Numbered from the stretch's first letter, positions 29,342 to 39,975 are shown. The stretch: 41,731 bases of DNA from Nitrospira sp. (GCA_028819435.1 JAPPLK010000054.1:1-41731), one strand, 5' to 3'. The notes: a model not told the origin generated them from the letters alone. Translations and numbers: made by a program.

Positions 29342-30778
29342 TTACCTCAGATATTCCAACATCATCGTTGCAAATCCAAGGTAGATACTGACCCCCGTGA
29401 TGTCCATGGCCGTGGTGATGAACGGGCCCGCCGCCACGGCCGGATCAACGTGAAACTTTCGTAAGAGCAAGGGGGTAACCGTGGCCATACTCGATGAAAT
29501 CAGAAACGTAATCAGAATAGCCCCACCGACGACCATGCCAAGATACCCGTTTCCCTGCCACACCCATCCCGTCAAAAAAAGCAACACTCCGCAGATGACG
29601 CCGAGAAGCAGCCCGATTCGAAATTCCCGAAACACGACCTTCCAAATGTCACTGTGGTCGACGCGGCCCGTCGCCAGTCCCCGAATGATCAGGGTCGAAG
29701 ATTGAATCCCCAGGTTGCCGCCCATTGCCGCAATCACGGGGATAAAGGTCACCACGGCCACGACCTCCTGAATCGTGAACCGGAACCACCACAGGATAAA
29801 TCCCGATACCAGACTTCCGGCCAAGTTGGTAAACAACCAGGGAAACCGCAGGCCCGCGGCCACGAGACTGGGGGTGCTCATTTGCGCGTCTTCCTCTGTC
29901 GCCCCGGCCATCTTCAACATGTCCTTGGTGTCTTCATCTCGAATCACGTCCACCACGTCGTCTACCGTAATGATCCCCACGAGTCGATGTTCGGCATCAA
30001 TAACCGGAATCGCCAACAGGTTGTAATTCGCCACCTGACTGGCGACTTCCTTTTGCGCGGTCCCGACGTTCACGCTGATGACGTCCCGGAAGAGCATGCT
30101 TTTTAAGGGGGCCGTTGGAGCGACAACCAGCAATTCGCGCAACGACACCACGCCCGTCAACCGTCTTTCCCGATCTGTTGCGTACACATAAAACACGGTC
30201 TCGGCCTTGGTGGCCTGTTGAAGACGTTGGATGGCCTCGCGGGCCGTGGTCTCTTCGGGCAAGGAGAAGAACTCCGTCGTCATGATACTGCCGGCCGTTC
30301 CCTTGGGATACGCCATCAGGTTGGCGACTTCCTGAGATTCCTCAGCTTTCATCAGCGGCAAGATATTTTTCGCCACCTCATCAGGCAGCACGCCTAAAAT
30401 ATCCGCTACGTCGTCGGTCGGGACGGTTCGTAACATCCACGCGATATCCGCGGCGTTTCGATCTTCAAGCAGTTCAAGAATCATCTCGTCGCTCAACTCG
30501 CTCACGACCTTGCCTTGCTCAGCCACGCCTTCGACCAATTCAAAAACCGTCCGTCGTTCTTGCGGGGCATCCAAATTCATAATCACCCTGGCGACGTCTG
30601 CGGGATGCAACCGGGCGATCAGGTTGGTCAGGTTTGAAATGGCGCCACGCTTCAAGAGACGGCGCGTCGAGAGCCTCACCACGTCGAATTTGCTTTGACT
30701 ATTGGCAGACTCCGACGCAGCCTGATCCTTGGCGGCCGGATGGGCACTGGGTGTCATTGTTTTGGCCGGGTCCGTCAT
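29342..30778 (-). CDS. mgtE: Magnesium transporter MgtE
   Basis: A 478-residue MgtE channel: a helical N-domain (R-L-H-P-A-D-V-A-R-V-I, L-P-D-E-V-A-K), the P-K-G-T-A-G-S-I-M-T-T-E-F connection to paired CBS domains (about 180-310), and five membrane spans with M-G-G-N-L-G-I-Q-S-S and G-P-F-I-T-T-A-M-D-I. These are the Mg2+ pore and selectivity elements of the family. ATG 30776-30778 overlaps the era stop as ATGA, so translation is coupled to era. Upstream ATGs would lie inside era. Confidence 0.95.
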   Translation of the reverse strand: MTDPAKTMTPSAHPAAKDQAASESANSQSKFDVVRLSTRRLLKRGAISNLTNLIARLHPADVARVIMNLDAPQERRTVFELVEGVAEQGKVVSELSDEMILELLEDRNAADIAWMLRTVPTDDVADILGVLPDEVAKNILPLMKAEESQEVANLMAYPKGTAGSIMTTEFFSLPEETTAREAIQRLQQATKAETVFYVYATDRERRLTGVVSLRELLVVAPTAPLKSMLFRDVISVNVGTAQKEVASQVANYNLLAIPVIDAEHRLVGIITVDDVVDVIRDEDTKDMLKMAGATEEDAQMSTPSLVAAGLRFPWLFTNLAGSLVSGFILWWFRFTIQEVVAVVTFIPVIAAMGGNLGIQSSTLIIRGLATGRVDHSDIWKVVFREFRIGLLLGVICGVLLFLTGWVWQGNGYLGMVVGGAILITFLISSSMATVTPLLLRKFHVDPAVAAGPFITTAMDITGVSIYLGFATMMLEYLR

Positions 30779-31674
30779 GGCTGTGTCGCGTATCCCAATT
30801 CTACCAACCAACGATCATCGTCACGCCACGCGTTTTTTACTTTCACGTGGAGTTTCAAAAAAACTTTGTTGGCCAACGCCTTCGCCAACTCCAACCGGGC
30901 GGCAGTACCGATCGCCTTTAACCGTTCTCCCGATTTTCCGATCACAATCGCCTTCTGGCCGGGTTTCTCGACAACAATGGTGGCCGCGATCGTGGTGACG
31001 CACCCTTCTTCCAGAAACTCATCCACCTTCACGGCAACGGCATAGGGCAGTTCCGCCTTGGTCGCTTCAATGACCTTTTCCCGTATGGTCTCCGCCGCCA
31101 GGTGACGCCATGACTGGTCCGTAACAAAATCTTCATCAAAGGCGTCTTCCTGTTCAACCACCCGGTCAAACACCAACGACGCCAACAGGTCAACGTTCAG
31201 ACCGGTCTTGGCTGATAAGGGAACGATTTCCGTCCATTCTCCCAACTGTCGATAGGCCTCGATCACCGGCAACACGTGACGTTTACGAATCAAGTCAATT
31301 TTATTCACCAACAAAAAAGCCGGTAACGCCGACGATTGGGCATGTCTCGAGAATATTTGCTCTACCACAAATCGATCGACGGGACCAGGCAAATTTCGTC
31401 CATCCACCATGACCGCCAGCACGTCGGCATCATGCATGGCATCGAGCGCCGTTCGCACCATGAGTTTATTCAGTCGATGCCAAGGCCGGTGCAGCCCCGG
31501 CGTATCCAACAACGCTAATTGACCTTGCGGGAAATGCGCCACGCCTAAAATCCGCGAACGCGTGGTCTGGGGTTTGTCGGAAACGATGGCAATCTTTTGA
31601 TTCACCAACGTGTTCACGAGGGTGGATTTCCCCACGTTGGAACAACCCAGGACAGCCATCGTACCGAATTTCAT
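30775..31674 (-). CDS. era: GTPase Era
   Basis: A 299-residue ribosome-assembly GTPase with a C-terminal KH domain that binds 16S rRNA. G1 is G-C-S-N-V-G-K-S-T (usually GRPNVGKST), G2 T-T-R, G3 D-T-P-G-L, G4 N-K-I-D and G5 L-S-A-K. The KH part contains V-I-G-K-S-G-E-R-L-K-A-I-G. The start is ATG 31672-31674; an upstream TTG is unlikely. The gene is preceded by ftsB and coupled to mgtE by a four-base overlap. Confidence 0.96.
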   Translation of the reverse strand: MKFGTMAVLGCSNVGKSTLVNTLVNQKIAIVSDKPQTTRSRILGVAHFPQGQLALLDTPGLHRPWHRLNKLMVRTALDAMHDADVLAVMVDGRNLPGPVDRFVVEQIFSRHAQSSALPAFLLVNKIDLIRKRHVLPVIEAYRQLGEWTEIVPLSAKTGLNVDLLASLVFDRVVEQEDAFDEDFVTDQSWRHLAAETIREKVIEATKAELPYAVAVKVDEFLEEGCVTTIAATIVVEKPGQKAIVIGKSGERLKAIGTAARLELAKALANKVFLKLHVKVKNAWRDDDRWLVELGYATQP

Positions 31675-31795
31675 GACGCAACCCAAACGGAAGGCAGATG
31701 CAGAGGAGGAGTCCCGACAGGCAAATTTCGCTGATCATTCACTCATTGCCAGTTACCTCCCTCTTACCCTGACTCTCTCCTTGAAAAAAATTCGT

Positions 31796-32125
31796 CTACG
31801 GCGATTCGACGAATTGATAGACCATTTCTCCTTCCTTCACGTACCCTAACCGCTCCCGCGCCAACGTTTCCAAGGTAAAAAGATCGGATTCCAGGTGATG
31901 GATTTCCTCGCGAAGCGCGGCGTTCGCGCGCTCCAGCGAGATAATTTCCTCCTGCGTTCTATCAAGTTCCTGGGTCATCATCCAATACTGCGGCAACCCT
32001 GTTCCCTGCAACGCCCACGCCACGCACAACATGATCCCAATGCTGAGACCCAAAGGATAACCCAGCGATCGCGAAACGGACCAGCGACTCGGCTTCTTCG
32101 GTTGTCTGCGGTTCTGGCGGACCAC
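31796..32125 (-). CDS. ftsB: FtsB/DivIC-like septum formation protein
   Basis: A 109-residue bitopic protein: a basic N-terminus, one membrane span (G-L-S-I-G-I-M-L-C-V-A-W-A-L), then a coiled coil (Q-E-L-D-R-T-Q-E-E-I-I-S-L-E-R-A-N-A-A-L-R-E-E-I) and the FtsB motif T-L-E-T-L-A-R-E-R-L-G-Y-V-K-E-G-E. It would act in the FtsQLB divisome complex. The GTG start lies one base after the enolase stop; eno-ftsB is a widely conserved pair, which supports the call. Confidence 0.9.
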   Translation of the reverse strand: MVRQNRRQPKKPSRWSVSRSLGYPLGLSIGIMLCVAWALQGTGLPQYWMMTQELDRTQEEIISLERANAALREEIHHLESDLFTLETLARERLGYVKEGEMVYQFVESP

Positions 32126-32126
32126 G

Positions 32127-33416
<1,290 letters not shown>

Positions 33417-33454
33417 TCACGCGTCGCTTCTTGGAAAGTGAAACGCTCCGAACG

Positions 33455-34879
33455 TTACGGCGAAAGCCGCGTCTTGAACAACGCATTCACTTTTTGGGGA
33501 TTGGCTTTGCCCCCGGAACGTTTCATTGCCTGGCCGACCAGGAACCCGATTACCGTTCCTTTGCCTCCTCGATATTGGGCCACTTGAGCGGGATGCTGCT
33601 CGATGACCGCGTCAATCAAGGACAGTAATTCCCCTTCATCAGACAGTTGCCGGAGCCCCTTTTCTTCGACAAGTTGCGCCGCCGACTTGTCGCCAGCGTA
33701 GAGTTCGGGAAAAATCTCCTTGGCGACTTTCAAACTGATGGTGTGATCGTGCACCAATTGCAACAAGCCCACCAACCGTTCCGGGGACACGGGGGAAGAT
33801 TCCACGGTCGTCCCGGCTTGATGCAGTTCACGCAGAAATTCACTCATGAGAAAGTTGCTGATGAGTTTGGGTTCTGCAAACAACGTGACGCAAGCCTCAA
33901 AATAGTCGGCTAAGGCCCGGGAACTCGTGAGGACACCGGCATCATAATCCGGCAACCCGTAGTCATGGAGAAATCGCCGGTGACGATCCCTGGGTAATTC
34001 CTGAATCGTGGCTTGCAGTTCCTCGATCCACTCTTCGGAAATGACAAGCGGAACGAGATCGGGATCGGGAAAATACCGGTAATCATGGGCTTCTTCCTTA
34101 CTTCTCATGACCGCGGTCTGGTTCCGTTCGATATCCCACAACCGGGTTTCCTGGATAATCGTTCCTCCCTCGCTGAGCACTTTGGTCTGCCGTTTGATTT
34201 CATATTCAATGGCGTCTTTGACGAACTTGAACGAGTTGATATTTTTGAGTTCCACCTTGGTACCCAATTCATCGGACCCCACTGGCCTCAATGACAGGTT
34301 GGGTTCACAGCGCAGACTGCCCTGTTCCATGTTGCCGTCACAGACGCCGATATACATCAACACGTCCCGCAGGGACTTCAGGTACGAAACGACTTCGTCT
34401 GCCGAACGCATGTCAGGTTCGGTCACAATTTCAATCAACGGCGTTCCCGCTCGATTCAGGTCGACAAGACTGCCGGCATCCGCGTGAATGTTTTTCCCTG
34501 CGTCTTCTTCCAAGTGCGCTCGACGAATCCTGACTTTTTTGGACGTCCCGTTGGCCTGCAACTCCAACCAGCCATGCTCGCAAATGGGCCGGTCATACTG
34601 GGATACCTGGTAACCTTTCGGCAGGTCCGGGTAAAAATAATTCTTCCGGGCAAATTGGTTCGTCGTCCGAACGGTACAATTCAACGCTAATCCCGTCCGA
34701 ACCGCCATTTCCACGGCGTGTTTGTTTACGACCGGCAACGCGCCGGGCAACCCCAGGCACACGGGACACGTTCGGGTGTTGGCAGGCAACCCGAACTCCG
34801 TCGCACAACCGCAGAACATTTTCGACTGCGTTTGGAGTTGCGCGTGAACCTCCAGCCCAATAACAGTCTCGAACGTCAC
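33455..34879 (-). CDS. gatB: Aspartyl/glutamyl-tRNA amidotransferase subunit B
   Basis: A 474-residue subunit of GatCAB, which amidates Glu-tRNA(Gln) and/or Asp-tRNA(Asn). It begins with [18 protein letters not shown], followed by C-P-V-C-L-G-L-P-G (zinc site), the cradle [10 protein letters not shown], and the C-terminal helical YqeY-like domain. The start is GTG 34877-34879, which overlaps the YtxH stop (GTGA). The gene is separated from gatC/gatA by two small genes. Confidence 0.97.
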   Translation of the reverse strand: MTFETVIGLEVHAQLQTQSKMFCGCATEFGLPANTRTCPVCLGLPGALPVVNKHAVEMAVRTGLALNCTVRTTNQFARKNYFYPDLPKGYQVSQYDRPICEHGWLELQANGTSKKVRIRRAHLEEDAGKNIHADAGSLVDLNRAGTPLIEIVTEPDMRSADEVVSYLKSLRDVLMYIGVCDGNMEQGSLRCEPNLSLRPVGSDELGTKVELKNINSFKFVKDAIEYEIKRQTKVLSEGGTIIQETRLWDIERNQTAVMRSKEEAHDYRYFPDPDLVPLVISEEWIEELQATIQELPRDRHRRFLHDYGLPDYDAGVLTSSRALADYFEACVTLFAEPKLISNFLMSEFLRELHQAGTTVESSPVSPERLVGLLQLVHDHTISLKVAKEIFPELYAGDKSAAQLVEEKGLRQLSDEGELLSLIDAVIEQHPAQVAQYRGGKGTVIGFLVGQAMKRSGGKANPQKVNALFKTRLSP

Positions 34880-35241
34880 CGTGACGAATCGGATTCTTCT
34901 GAAGAGGAGTTCCGCAGGTGCTGCACCGACTCCCGGCCGGCGTCCACGGCGTCCTTGACGACCGTCTCGGCCTCATTCAACAACTCGCGGCCCTTGACCA
35001 TCACGTCACCCCAGGTTTCCGTGGCTTTTTCTGAAAAATCCCGGACGTCGTCGCCCACGCGACGTGCAAGACGACGGACGGTTTCTCGCGATTCACTGCC
35101 GGTTTGTGGAGCCAACAACAAACCAGCCACGGCGCCACACGCCACCCCGCCCACAAACGCCATCATCACCGTGCCGATTGACGCCATGCCACTCAAAAAA
35201 GCCAGCGCCACGTTGCCGGATGAATCATGATTGTTTCCCAT
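34876..35241 (-). CDS. YtxH-like small membrane protein
   Basis: A 121-residue protein with one hydrophobic, glycine-rich segment ([25 protein letters not shown]), the YtxH signature, followed by a charged amphipathic helix ([15 protein letters not shown]). YtxH proteins are often stress-associated; the precise role is not known. It starts immediately after the DUF948 stop and overlaps gatB. Confidence 0.85.
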   Translation of the reverse strand: MGNNHDSSGNVALAFLSGMASIGTVMMAFVGGVACGAVAGLLLAPQTGSESRETVRRLARRVGDDVRDFSEKATETWGDVMVKGRELLNEAETVVKDAVDAGRESVQHLRNSSSEESDSSR

Positions 35242-35631
35242 TTACCCTCCCTCCTTTTTTTGCGCACGATTTTTTAAAGTCAGTACCACGGCTTTCAGGC
35301 CCACGACCGCCTCGACCAGGCCTTTGATGAACGTCAGACCTTTTCCACGAAACACTCCATGCACCTGATTAACCGTCTCACCCACCTGACCAAGGGCATT
35401 CACCAGAACCGATACCCGGTCCACGCCCTCCCGGGCTTGCGTGGACATGACCCGGACGTTCTCATTCGTCTGCCTCAGATCCTTCAGAATCTCCGGCAAC
35501 TCGGCACTCACCTGCAACAGTAATCGCTCGGCTTGCAGGACGGCCTTTCGCAATTGAAGCACAGTTGGAATGACCACTCCCACAAGCACCACAAAGGCCA
35601 GGGCAATGATCACGGCAGCTATCTCAAGCAT
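35242..35631 (-). CDS. DUF948-like single-span protein
   Basis: A 129-residue protein with an N-terminal membrane helix (I-A-A-V-I-I-A-L-A-F-V-V-L-V-G-V-V-I) and a long coiled coil (L-Q-A-E-R-L-L-L-Q-V-S-A-E-L-P-E-I-L-K-D-L-R-Q-T), the layout of DUF948 proteins. DUF948 next to YtxH is a frequent pairing. The GGAAGGTG site before ATG 35629-35631 lies beside a lone MITE terminus. Confidence 0.83.
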   Translation of the reverse strand: MLEIAAVIIALAFVVLVGVVIPTVLQLRKAVLQAERLLLQVSAELPEILKDLRQTNENVRVMSTQAREGVDRVSVLVNALGQVGETVNQVHGVFRGKGLTFIKGLVEAVVGLKAVVLTLKNRAQKKEGG

Positions 35632-35643
35632 ACGTCACCTTCC

Positions 35644-35659
35644 TAAATCAGAGGTTCCT
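35644..35659. repeat. Lone terminal repeat of the MITE-like element
   Basis: TAAATCAGAGGTTCCT equals the right terminus of the element at 5191-5334 over 16 bp. It touches the gatA stop codon on one side and the DUF948 ribosome site on the other. No other end or interior of the element is present nearby. Confidence 0.7.
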
Positions 35660-37129
35660 TTATCTAATACGTGGTCGTTTTTTGCGCCAGTCCGTTGCCA
35701 ATTCATACGCCCGTGCAGCCCGGAGCACGACGTCTTCTTCAAAGGGGCGCCCCAAAATTTGCATGCCAATCGGCAATCCTTTCCGGCTGAACCCGCAAGG
35801 CAAGGAAATTGCCGGAACCCCGGCCAAACTCGCGGAGATGGTATACAGATCCGACAAGTACATTTGCAAAGGATCTTCGATTTTTTCACCGAGTTGAAAC
35901 GCCGGGGTCGGCATCACGGGGGTCACGAGCAAGTCCACGTCCTGAAAGACCCGATCGAAATCCTCTCGAATCAGGGTCCGCACCGCTTGGGCCTTGGCAT
36001 AATACGCATCATAATAACCACTACTCAACGCATAGGTGCCCAACATGATCCGGCGTTTCACCTCCTGACCAAAGCCTTCCTGTCTCGTGGTCCGGTACAT
36101 CTCCAGAAGGTCAGAACTCTCCTTGGCCCGGAATCCATATTTGACGCCGTCATAACGAGCCAGGTTGGAACTCGCCTCCGCCGTCGCTACAATATAGTAG
36201 GTCGCCACCGCCACTCCCGTATGCGGGAGCGAGACCTCTTCCATCGTCCCGCCTAAATCTTCCAGCACGGCGAGCGCTTCACCCACGGCGTCGTAAACTT
36301 CTTCGTCCAGGCCTTCCGCAAAAAATTCCAATGGGACGCCGATTTTCAGTTTTTTGACGTCCTTCTTTTTAAATACTCGTGTAAAATCTGGAACGGCTTT
36401 GTCCGCGGAGGTCGAATCCCGGGCATCGTGGCCGGCAAGCACGTTCAACATCAACGCGGCATCCATGACGTCCTTGGTAATAGGCCCGATTTGATCCAAA
36501 GAAGAGGCAAACGCAATGAGCCCATACCGGGACACGCGTCCATACGTCGGTTTCAGCCCAACCACCCCGCAACAAGCGGCCGGTTGGCGGATCGACCCAC
36601 CGGTATCCGTTCCCAGGGCGGCCACGCATTCATCGGCAGCCACGGCCGCGGCCGATCCGCCGCTCGAGCCGCCGGGCACGTGGGAGAGATTCCAGGGATT
36701 TCGACTCGCGCCAAAAGCCGAATATTCCGTGGAGGAACCCATCCCGAATTCATCCAAATTGGTTTTGCCGATCAGGAAATATTGTTGCGCCAGTAACGCG
36801 TCCACCGCGGTAGCGGAGTATGGCGGCACGAAGCCTCCCAGGATGCGCGACCCGCACGTCGTCGGCAGGCCTTCCGTACAAATGTTATCCTTGACGGCAA
36901 TCGGCATCGCCATCATGGGCTCGGTTTTTCTCCACGCGCTCAACGCGTGGTCCAGCGCTTCGGCCTGAGACAACAGGGTCTCTTTGTCGTTCAGCGTGAT
37001 ATAGGCTTTGACCTTCGATTCCACGACGCTGATCCGCAGGAAGTAAGCACGGACGATCTCTACGGCACTGACGTCCCCACGCGTAAAGCGATCCTGAAGC
37101 TCTTTCAGGGTACATTTAACAAGTGACAT
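35660..37129 (-). CDS. gatA: Aspartyl/glutamyl-tRNA amidotransferase subunit A
   Basis: A 489-residue amidase-signature enzyme that releases ammonia from glutamine. The Ser-cisSer-Lys triad is visible: Lys80 (A-V-K-D-N-I), Ser155 (P-G-G-S-S-G-G-S) and Ser179 (D-T-G-G-S-I-R). Length is standard. It follows panD by about 60 bases in the gatC-panD-gatA run. Its stop codon abuts a lone MITE terminus, so the last residues should be compared with relatives for change. Confidence 0.98.
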   Translation of the reverse strand: MSLVKCTLKELQDRFTRGDVSAVEIVRAYFLRISVVESKVKAYITLNDKETLLSQAEALDHALSAWRKTEPMMAMPIAVKDNICTEGLPTTCGSRILGGFVPPYSATAVDALLAQQYFLIGKTNLDEFGMGSSTEYSAFGASRNPWNLSHVPGGSSGGSAAAVAADECVAALGTDTGGSIRQPAACCGVVGLKPTYGRVSRYGLIAFASSLDQIGPITKDVMDAALMLNVLAGHDARDSTSADKAVPDFTRVFKKKDVKKLKIGVPLEFFAEGLDEEVYDAVGEALAVLEDLGGTMEEVSLPHTGVAVATYYIVATAEASSNLARYDGVKYGFRAKESSDLLEMYRTTRQEGFGQEVKRRIMLGTYALSSGYYDAYYAKAQAVRTLIREDFDRVFQDVDLLVTPVMPTPAFQLGEKIEDPLQMYLSDLYTISASLAGVPAISLPCGFSRKGLPIGMQILGRPFEEDVVLRAARAYELATDWRKKRPRIR

Positions 37130-37188
37130 GGCTATAAAACGGGGTTACAAGTGCAGGAAGAAGCGACGACCGGCCGCCGCGTTCGGTA

Positions 37189-37545
37189 TCAGGAACAATT
37201 GGCGATTCGATTGTCGTCGTCGACTTGAATGATTCGAGGGCTATGATGCTTGGCTTCGTCATCATTGTAATATTCATAACAAAAAATGATGACACGGTCA
37301 CCAGTCACGCCTTTTCTGGCCGTGGGACCATTGAGCACGACTTCGCCCGATCCCCTCTTTCCACTAATCGCATAGGTCGTGAACCGCTCCCCATTGTTCA
37401 AATTCGAGACCATCACGAGTTCATAGGGCAAAATGCCGGCCGCATCCAAGAGGTCCTCATCGACCGTCAGGCTGCCCTCATATTCCAAACAGGCATCCGT
37501 GACCACCGCCCGATGGATTTTCGCCCGTAACATCTGTCGTAACAT
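37189..37545 (-). CDS. panD: Aspartate 1-decarboxylase
   Basis: A 118-residue pyruvoyl enzyme that makes beta-alanine for pantothenate and CoA. The self-cleavage site Gly24-Ser25 is in L-E-Y-E-G-S-L-T-V-D, and the N-G-P-T-A-R and G-D-R-V-I-I-F-C-Y segments are conserved. It lies between gatC and gatA, which is an unusual place; coaD (39487-39975) for a later CoA step is also in the window but on the other strand. Confidence 0.96.
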   Translation of the reverse strand: MLRQMLRAKIHRAVVTDACLEYEGSLTVDEDLLDAAGILPYELVMVSNLNNGERFTTYAISGKRGSGEVVLNGPTARKGVTGDRVIIFCYEYYNDDEAKHHSPRIIQVDDDNRIANCS

Positions 37546-37566
37546 GATACCCTCGACTTTCTCCGA

Positions 37567-37863
37567 TTACCGATCACTGATAATTTGCGGCACCTGAAAC
37601 AGGCCATCGACCGCTTCCGGCGCGTTGCTCAACGCCTGATCTCGTGACAGCGACGATTGGACCTCATCTTCACGCAACACGTTGGCGTCACCCGCCACCA
37701 CCGACGTTGTCCCGGGAACCCCAGCCGTATCAACGGCGTTCAGCTCTTCCATATAGGTCAAAATTCGGCTCAGTTGGGTGCTCAACCGCTCCAGTTCCTC
37801 CCGGCTCAGTTGAAGCCGCGCAAGTTCCGCCACGTACTCCACCTGACTGATTTCGATGCTCAT
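37567..37863 (-). CDS. gatC: Aspartyl/glutamyl-tRNA amidotransferase subunit C
   Basis: A 98-residue subunit that wraps GatA and GatB. It has the family pattern V-E-Y-V-A-E-L-A-R-L-Q-L-S-R-E-E-L-E-R-L, I-L-T-Y-M-E-E-L-N-A-V-D-T and L-R-E-D-E-V. It is first in the gatC-panD-gatA run, with a strong promoter candidate at 37917-37945. Confidence 0.96.
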   Translation of the reverse strand: MSIEISQVEYVAELARLQLSREELERLSTQLSRILTYMEELNAVDTAGVPGTTSVVAGDANVLREDEVQSSLSRDQALSNAPEAVDGLFQVPQIISDR

Positions 37864-37916
37864 CGACGAGGCTCTTCTTCTTTCCAGGCTGGTATTTTTC
37901 CCACAACAGGGAAAGA

Positions 37917-37945
37917 ATTATACCATTAGGGATGACATACTACAA
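37917..37945 (-). promoter_or_regulatory. Sigma-70-type promoter candidate for gatC-panD-gatA
   Basis: Reading the minus strand: -35 TTGTAG (37940-37945), a 17-base spacer, and -10 TATAAT (37917-37922), a perfect -10 match. It lies about 54 bases upstream of the gatC start. Confidence 0.65.
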
Positions 37946-38033
37946 AGAGGTGGGCATTCTATCATGATGGGTAGCTGGAAAGCTACGGCAGACCTTCTCC
38001 TTGAGACGGACTTTTCAGGAGAACGACGTTCCT

Positions 38034-38759
38034 TCAACGCAGGGATTGGCGCGGCAACGAGGACGGCGACATCCATCCCTCATCGGCAAAAGAGACGTAG
38101 CGTCCGTCACCAACGATGACGTGGTCCAACACCTGCACGCCGAGAATGTCTCCGGCATCCTGCAAGCGTGCGGTTAACGCCCGGTCTTCTTTGCTGGGCT
38201 TGGGGTCTCCACTCGGATGATTATGTAAAAAGATCACGGCCGCTGCCGACTCGCGCACGGCTTCATTGAACACTTCACGGGGATGCACCAGGCTGCTCGT
38301 CAAACTCCCTTCAGACACGGTCTTTTCCCGAATGACCGCGTGTTTGGCATCGAGAAGAATCACCTTAAAAACCTCGCGGCGTAAATCCCGCAACAAGGGA
38401 TAGTAATGCTCGAAGACCGTTTGACTGTTGGCAATCACTGTCCCCTTTGTCAGCGGAGTCGCGAGTACCCGTTTCCCCAGCTCTATGGCCGCCATGATCT
38501 GGGCCACCTTGGCCGGACCGATGCCCGGGACGGCACAGAGTTCCTGGATGCTCCGGTTGGCCAATCCCTGCAACCCGCCCACGTGTTTCAGCAGGTCTCT
38601 GCCGACTCCGACGGCCGACGTCTTGTGCCTGCCCACGCGAAGCAGGATAGCCAGCAATTGCGCCTCCGTCAGTGATTCCGGCCCTTCTTCCAACAATCGC
38701 TCGCGGGGCCGTTCGCCTTTCGGCCAATGCAGAATACCTTGCAAGGGTTTTTCGTCCAT
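38034..38759 (-). CDS. radC: RadC family protein (JAB/MPN domain)
   Basis: A 241-residue protein. The N-terminal UPF0758 part (R-P-R-E-R-L-L-E-E-G-P-E-S-L-T-E-A-Q-L-L-A-I-L) includes a helix-hairpin-helix (C-A-V-P-G-I-G-P-A-K), and the JAB domain carries the metal motif H-N-H-P-S-G-D (H-x-H-x7-D type), preceded by a conserved Glu. The start is ATG 38757-38759, matching relatives. Earlier ATGs would lie at or before the predicted transcription start of the promoter at 38818-38847. Despite its name, a DNA-repair role is not established for the family. Confidence 0.93.
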   Translation of the reverse strand: MDEKPLQGILHWPKGERPRERLLEEGPESLTEAQLLAILLRVGRHKTSAVGVGRDLLKHVGGLQGLANRSIQELCAVPGIGPAKVAQIMAAIELGKRVLATPLTKGTVIANSQTVFEHYYPLLRDLRREVFKVILLDAKHAVIREKTVSEGSLTSSLVHPREVFNEAVRESAAAVIFLHNHPSGDPKPSKEDRALTARLQDAGDILGVQVLDHVIVGDGRYVSFADEGWMSPSSLPRQSLR

Positions 38760-38817
38760 CTCTTCTTGGTCGTCTCTCACCGGAAGCCTTCGACGGCGTT
38801 TATCGCAAGCATATACC

Positions 38818-38847
38818 ATATTAGACCGAACCTTCACATATTATCAA
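38818..38847 (-). promoter_or_regulatory. Promoter candidate for radC
   Basis: On the minus strand: -35 TTGATA (38842-38847), an 18-base spacer and -10 TAATAT (38818-38823). It supports the internal ATG at 38757-38759 as the radC start. Confidence 0.5.
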
Positions 38848-38920
38848 AACAGCGCTACTTAAGCTTGTCTTGCCGCTCGAAAAATCAGTATGTTACTTTT
38901 TTCGTTTAAGAGGAATATCC

Positions 38921-39496
38921 ATGCGCATCGTTGCCGGCATACAAAAAGGGCGTCGTCTCAAGGAACCCGACGGACAAGGTCTTCGACCGACTTCGGCCCG
39001 GGTCCGCGAAGCCTTATTGGCGATCCTGGCCCATCACATAGAAGATGCATGTGTGTTGGATCTCTATGCCGGCACCGGGGCATTGGGGCTTGAGTCCTTG
39101 AGTCGTGGAGCCCACCGGGCCGTTTTTGTGGACAACGACGTCGCCTCATCACGAATTCTTCGCGAAAACATCGCCCGGTGCGGTTATGACAACCAATGCA
39201 TGGTCATCTCCCAGGACGTTGAGACGTTTGTCACGTCACCCCCATCGTTCGGGGAACCGCCGGCGTTCGATCTTATCTTTGTGGACCCGCCGTACCACGG
39301 CACCGACCTGACCTTGTTGCTCGAACGACTGGGCGTGAGCGGAAAAATCGCTCCCCAAGGAACGCTGGTTCTTGAACATTTCTTCAAACACGCAGTCCCG
39401 AACGGAACCGGAGATCTCGTCCGGACTCGTCAGTCCCGGTACGGCGACACCATGCTCACCTTCTATCAACGTGCCGCGGAGACGACATGCGCCTAG
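38921..39496 (+). CDS. rsmD: 16S rRNA (guanine966-N2)-methyltransferase RsmD
   Basis: A 191-residue SAM-dependent methyltransferase. It begins M-R-I-V-A-G-I-Q-K-G-R-R-L-K, with the SAM motif V-L-D-L-Y-A-G-T-G-A-L-G-L-E and the catalytic D-P-P-Y at F-V-D-P-P-Y. I chose ATG 38921 after AAGAGGA; an in-frame ATG 51 bases upstream adds residues that do not fit the family. It overlaps coaD by ten bases, the usual rsmD-coaD pair. Confidence 0.95.
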   Translation: MRIVAGIQKGRRLKEPDGQGLRPTSARVREALLAILAHHIEDACVLDLYAGTGALGLESLSRGAHRAVFVDNDVASSRILRENIARCGYDNQCMVISQDVETFVTSPPSFGEPPAFDLIFVDPPYHGTDLTLLLERLGVSGKIAPQGTLVLEHFFKHAVPNGTGDLVRTRQSRYGDTMLTFYQRAAETTCA

Positions 39497-39975
39497 CCGT
39501 CTATCCGGGGACTTTCGATCCCATTACCCGTGGCCACACGGACATTGTCAGCCGTAGCCTGAGCATCTTCGACCGGCTGATCGTGGCCGTGGCTCCCAAC
39601 CCGCGTAAAGGTGCGCTCCTCTCTCTCGAAGAACGAGTCGAACTGGCGAAAATCGCCACAAAGGAATTTCCCAACGTAGAAGTGGAATCATTCAACGGCC
39701 TGTTGGTGGAATACGTACGGCAGCGAGGCGCCCATGGCATTATTCGAGGGTTACGCGCGGTATCGGACTTTGAGCACGAGTTTCAAATGGCCTTGCTCAA
39801 TCGTAAGCTCGATGAACGGCTGGAAACGGTCTTCCTGATGCCAAGCGAAGAATATTCGTATTTGACGTCGAGCATCGTCAAAGAACTGGCCCTGTTCGGC
39901 GGCGAGTTGGAGGCGTTTCTCATCCCCGAGGTGGCCAAACACCTTCGCGAAAAATACGGACATCCATCACCATGA
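39487..39975 (+). CDS. coaD: Phosphopantetheine adenylyltransferase
   Basis: A 162-residue nucleotidyltransferase of the penultimate CoA step. The P-G-T-F-D-P-I-T-R-G-H-T-D-I motif holds the catalytic T/HxGH (His17), followed by N-P-R-K and the Y-S-Y-L-T-S-S-I-V-K-E (ISSTxV-like) end. Its start lies inside the rsmD end, and its stop overlaps the aminotransferase start (ATGA). Confidence 0.97.
   Translation: MRLAVYPGTFDPITRGHTDIVSRSLSIFDRLIVAVAPNPRKGALLSLEERVELAKIATKEFPNVEVESFNGLLVEYVRQRGAHGIIRGLRAVSDFEHEFQMALLNRKLDERLETVFLMPSEEYSYLTSSIVKELALFGGELEAFLIPEVAKHLREKYGHPSP

Noticed and set aside
29342-31674. A magnesium riboswitch upstream of mgtE
   Set aside because: The mgtE start overlaps the era stop codon, leaving no leader in which an M-box could form; none was seen upstream of era.
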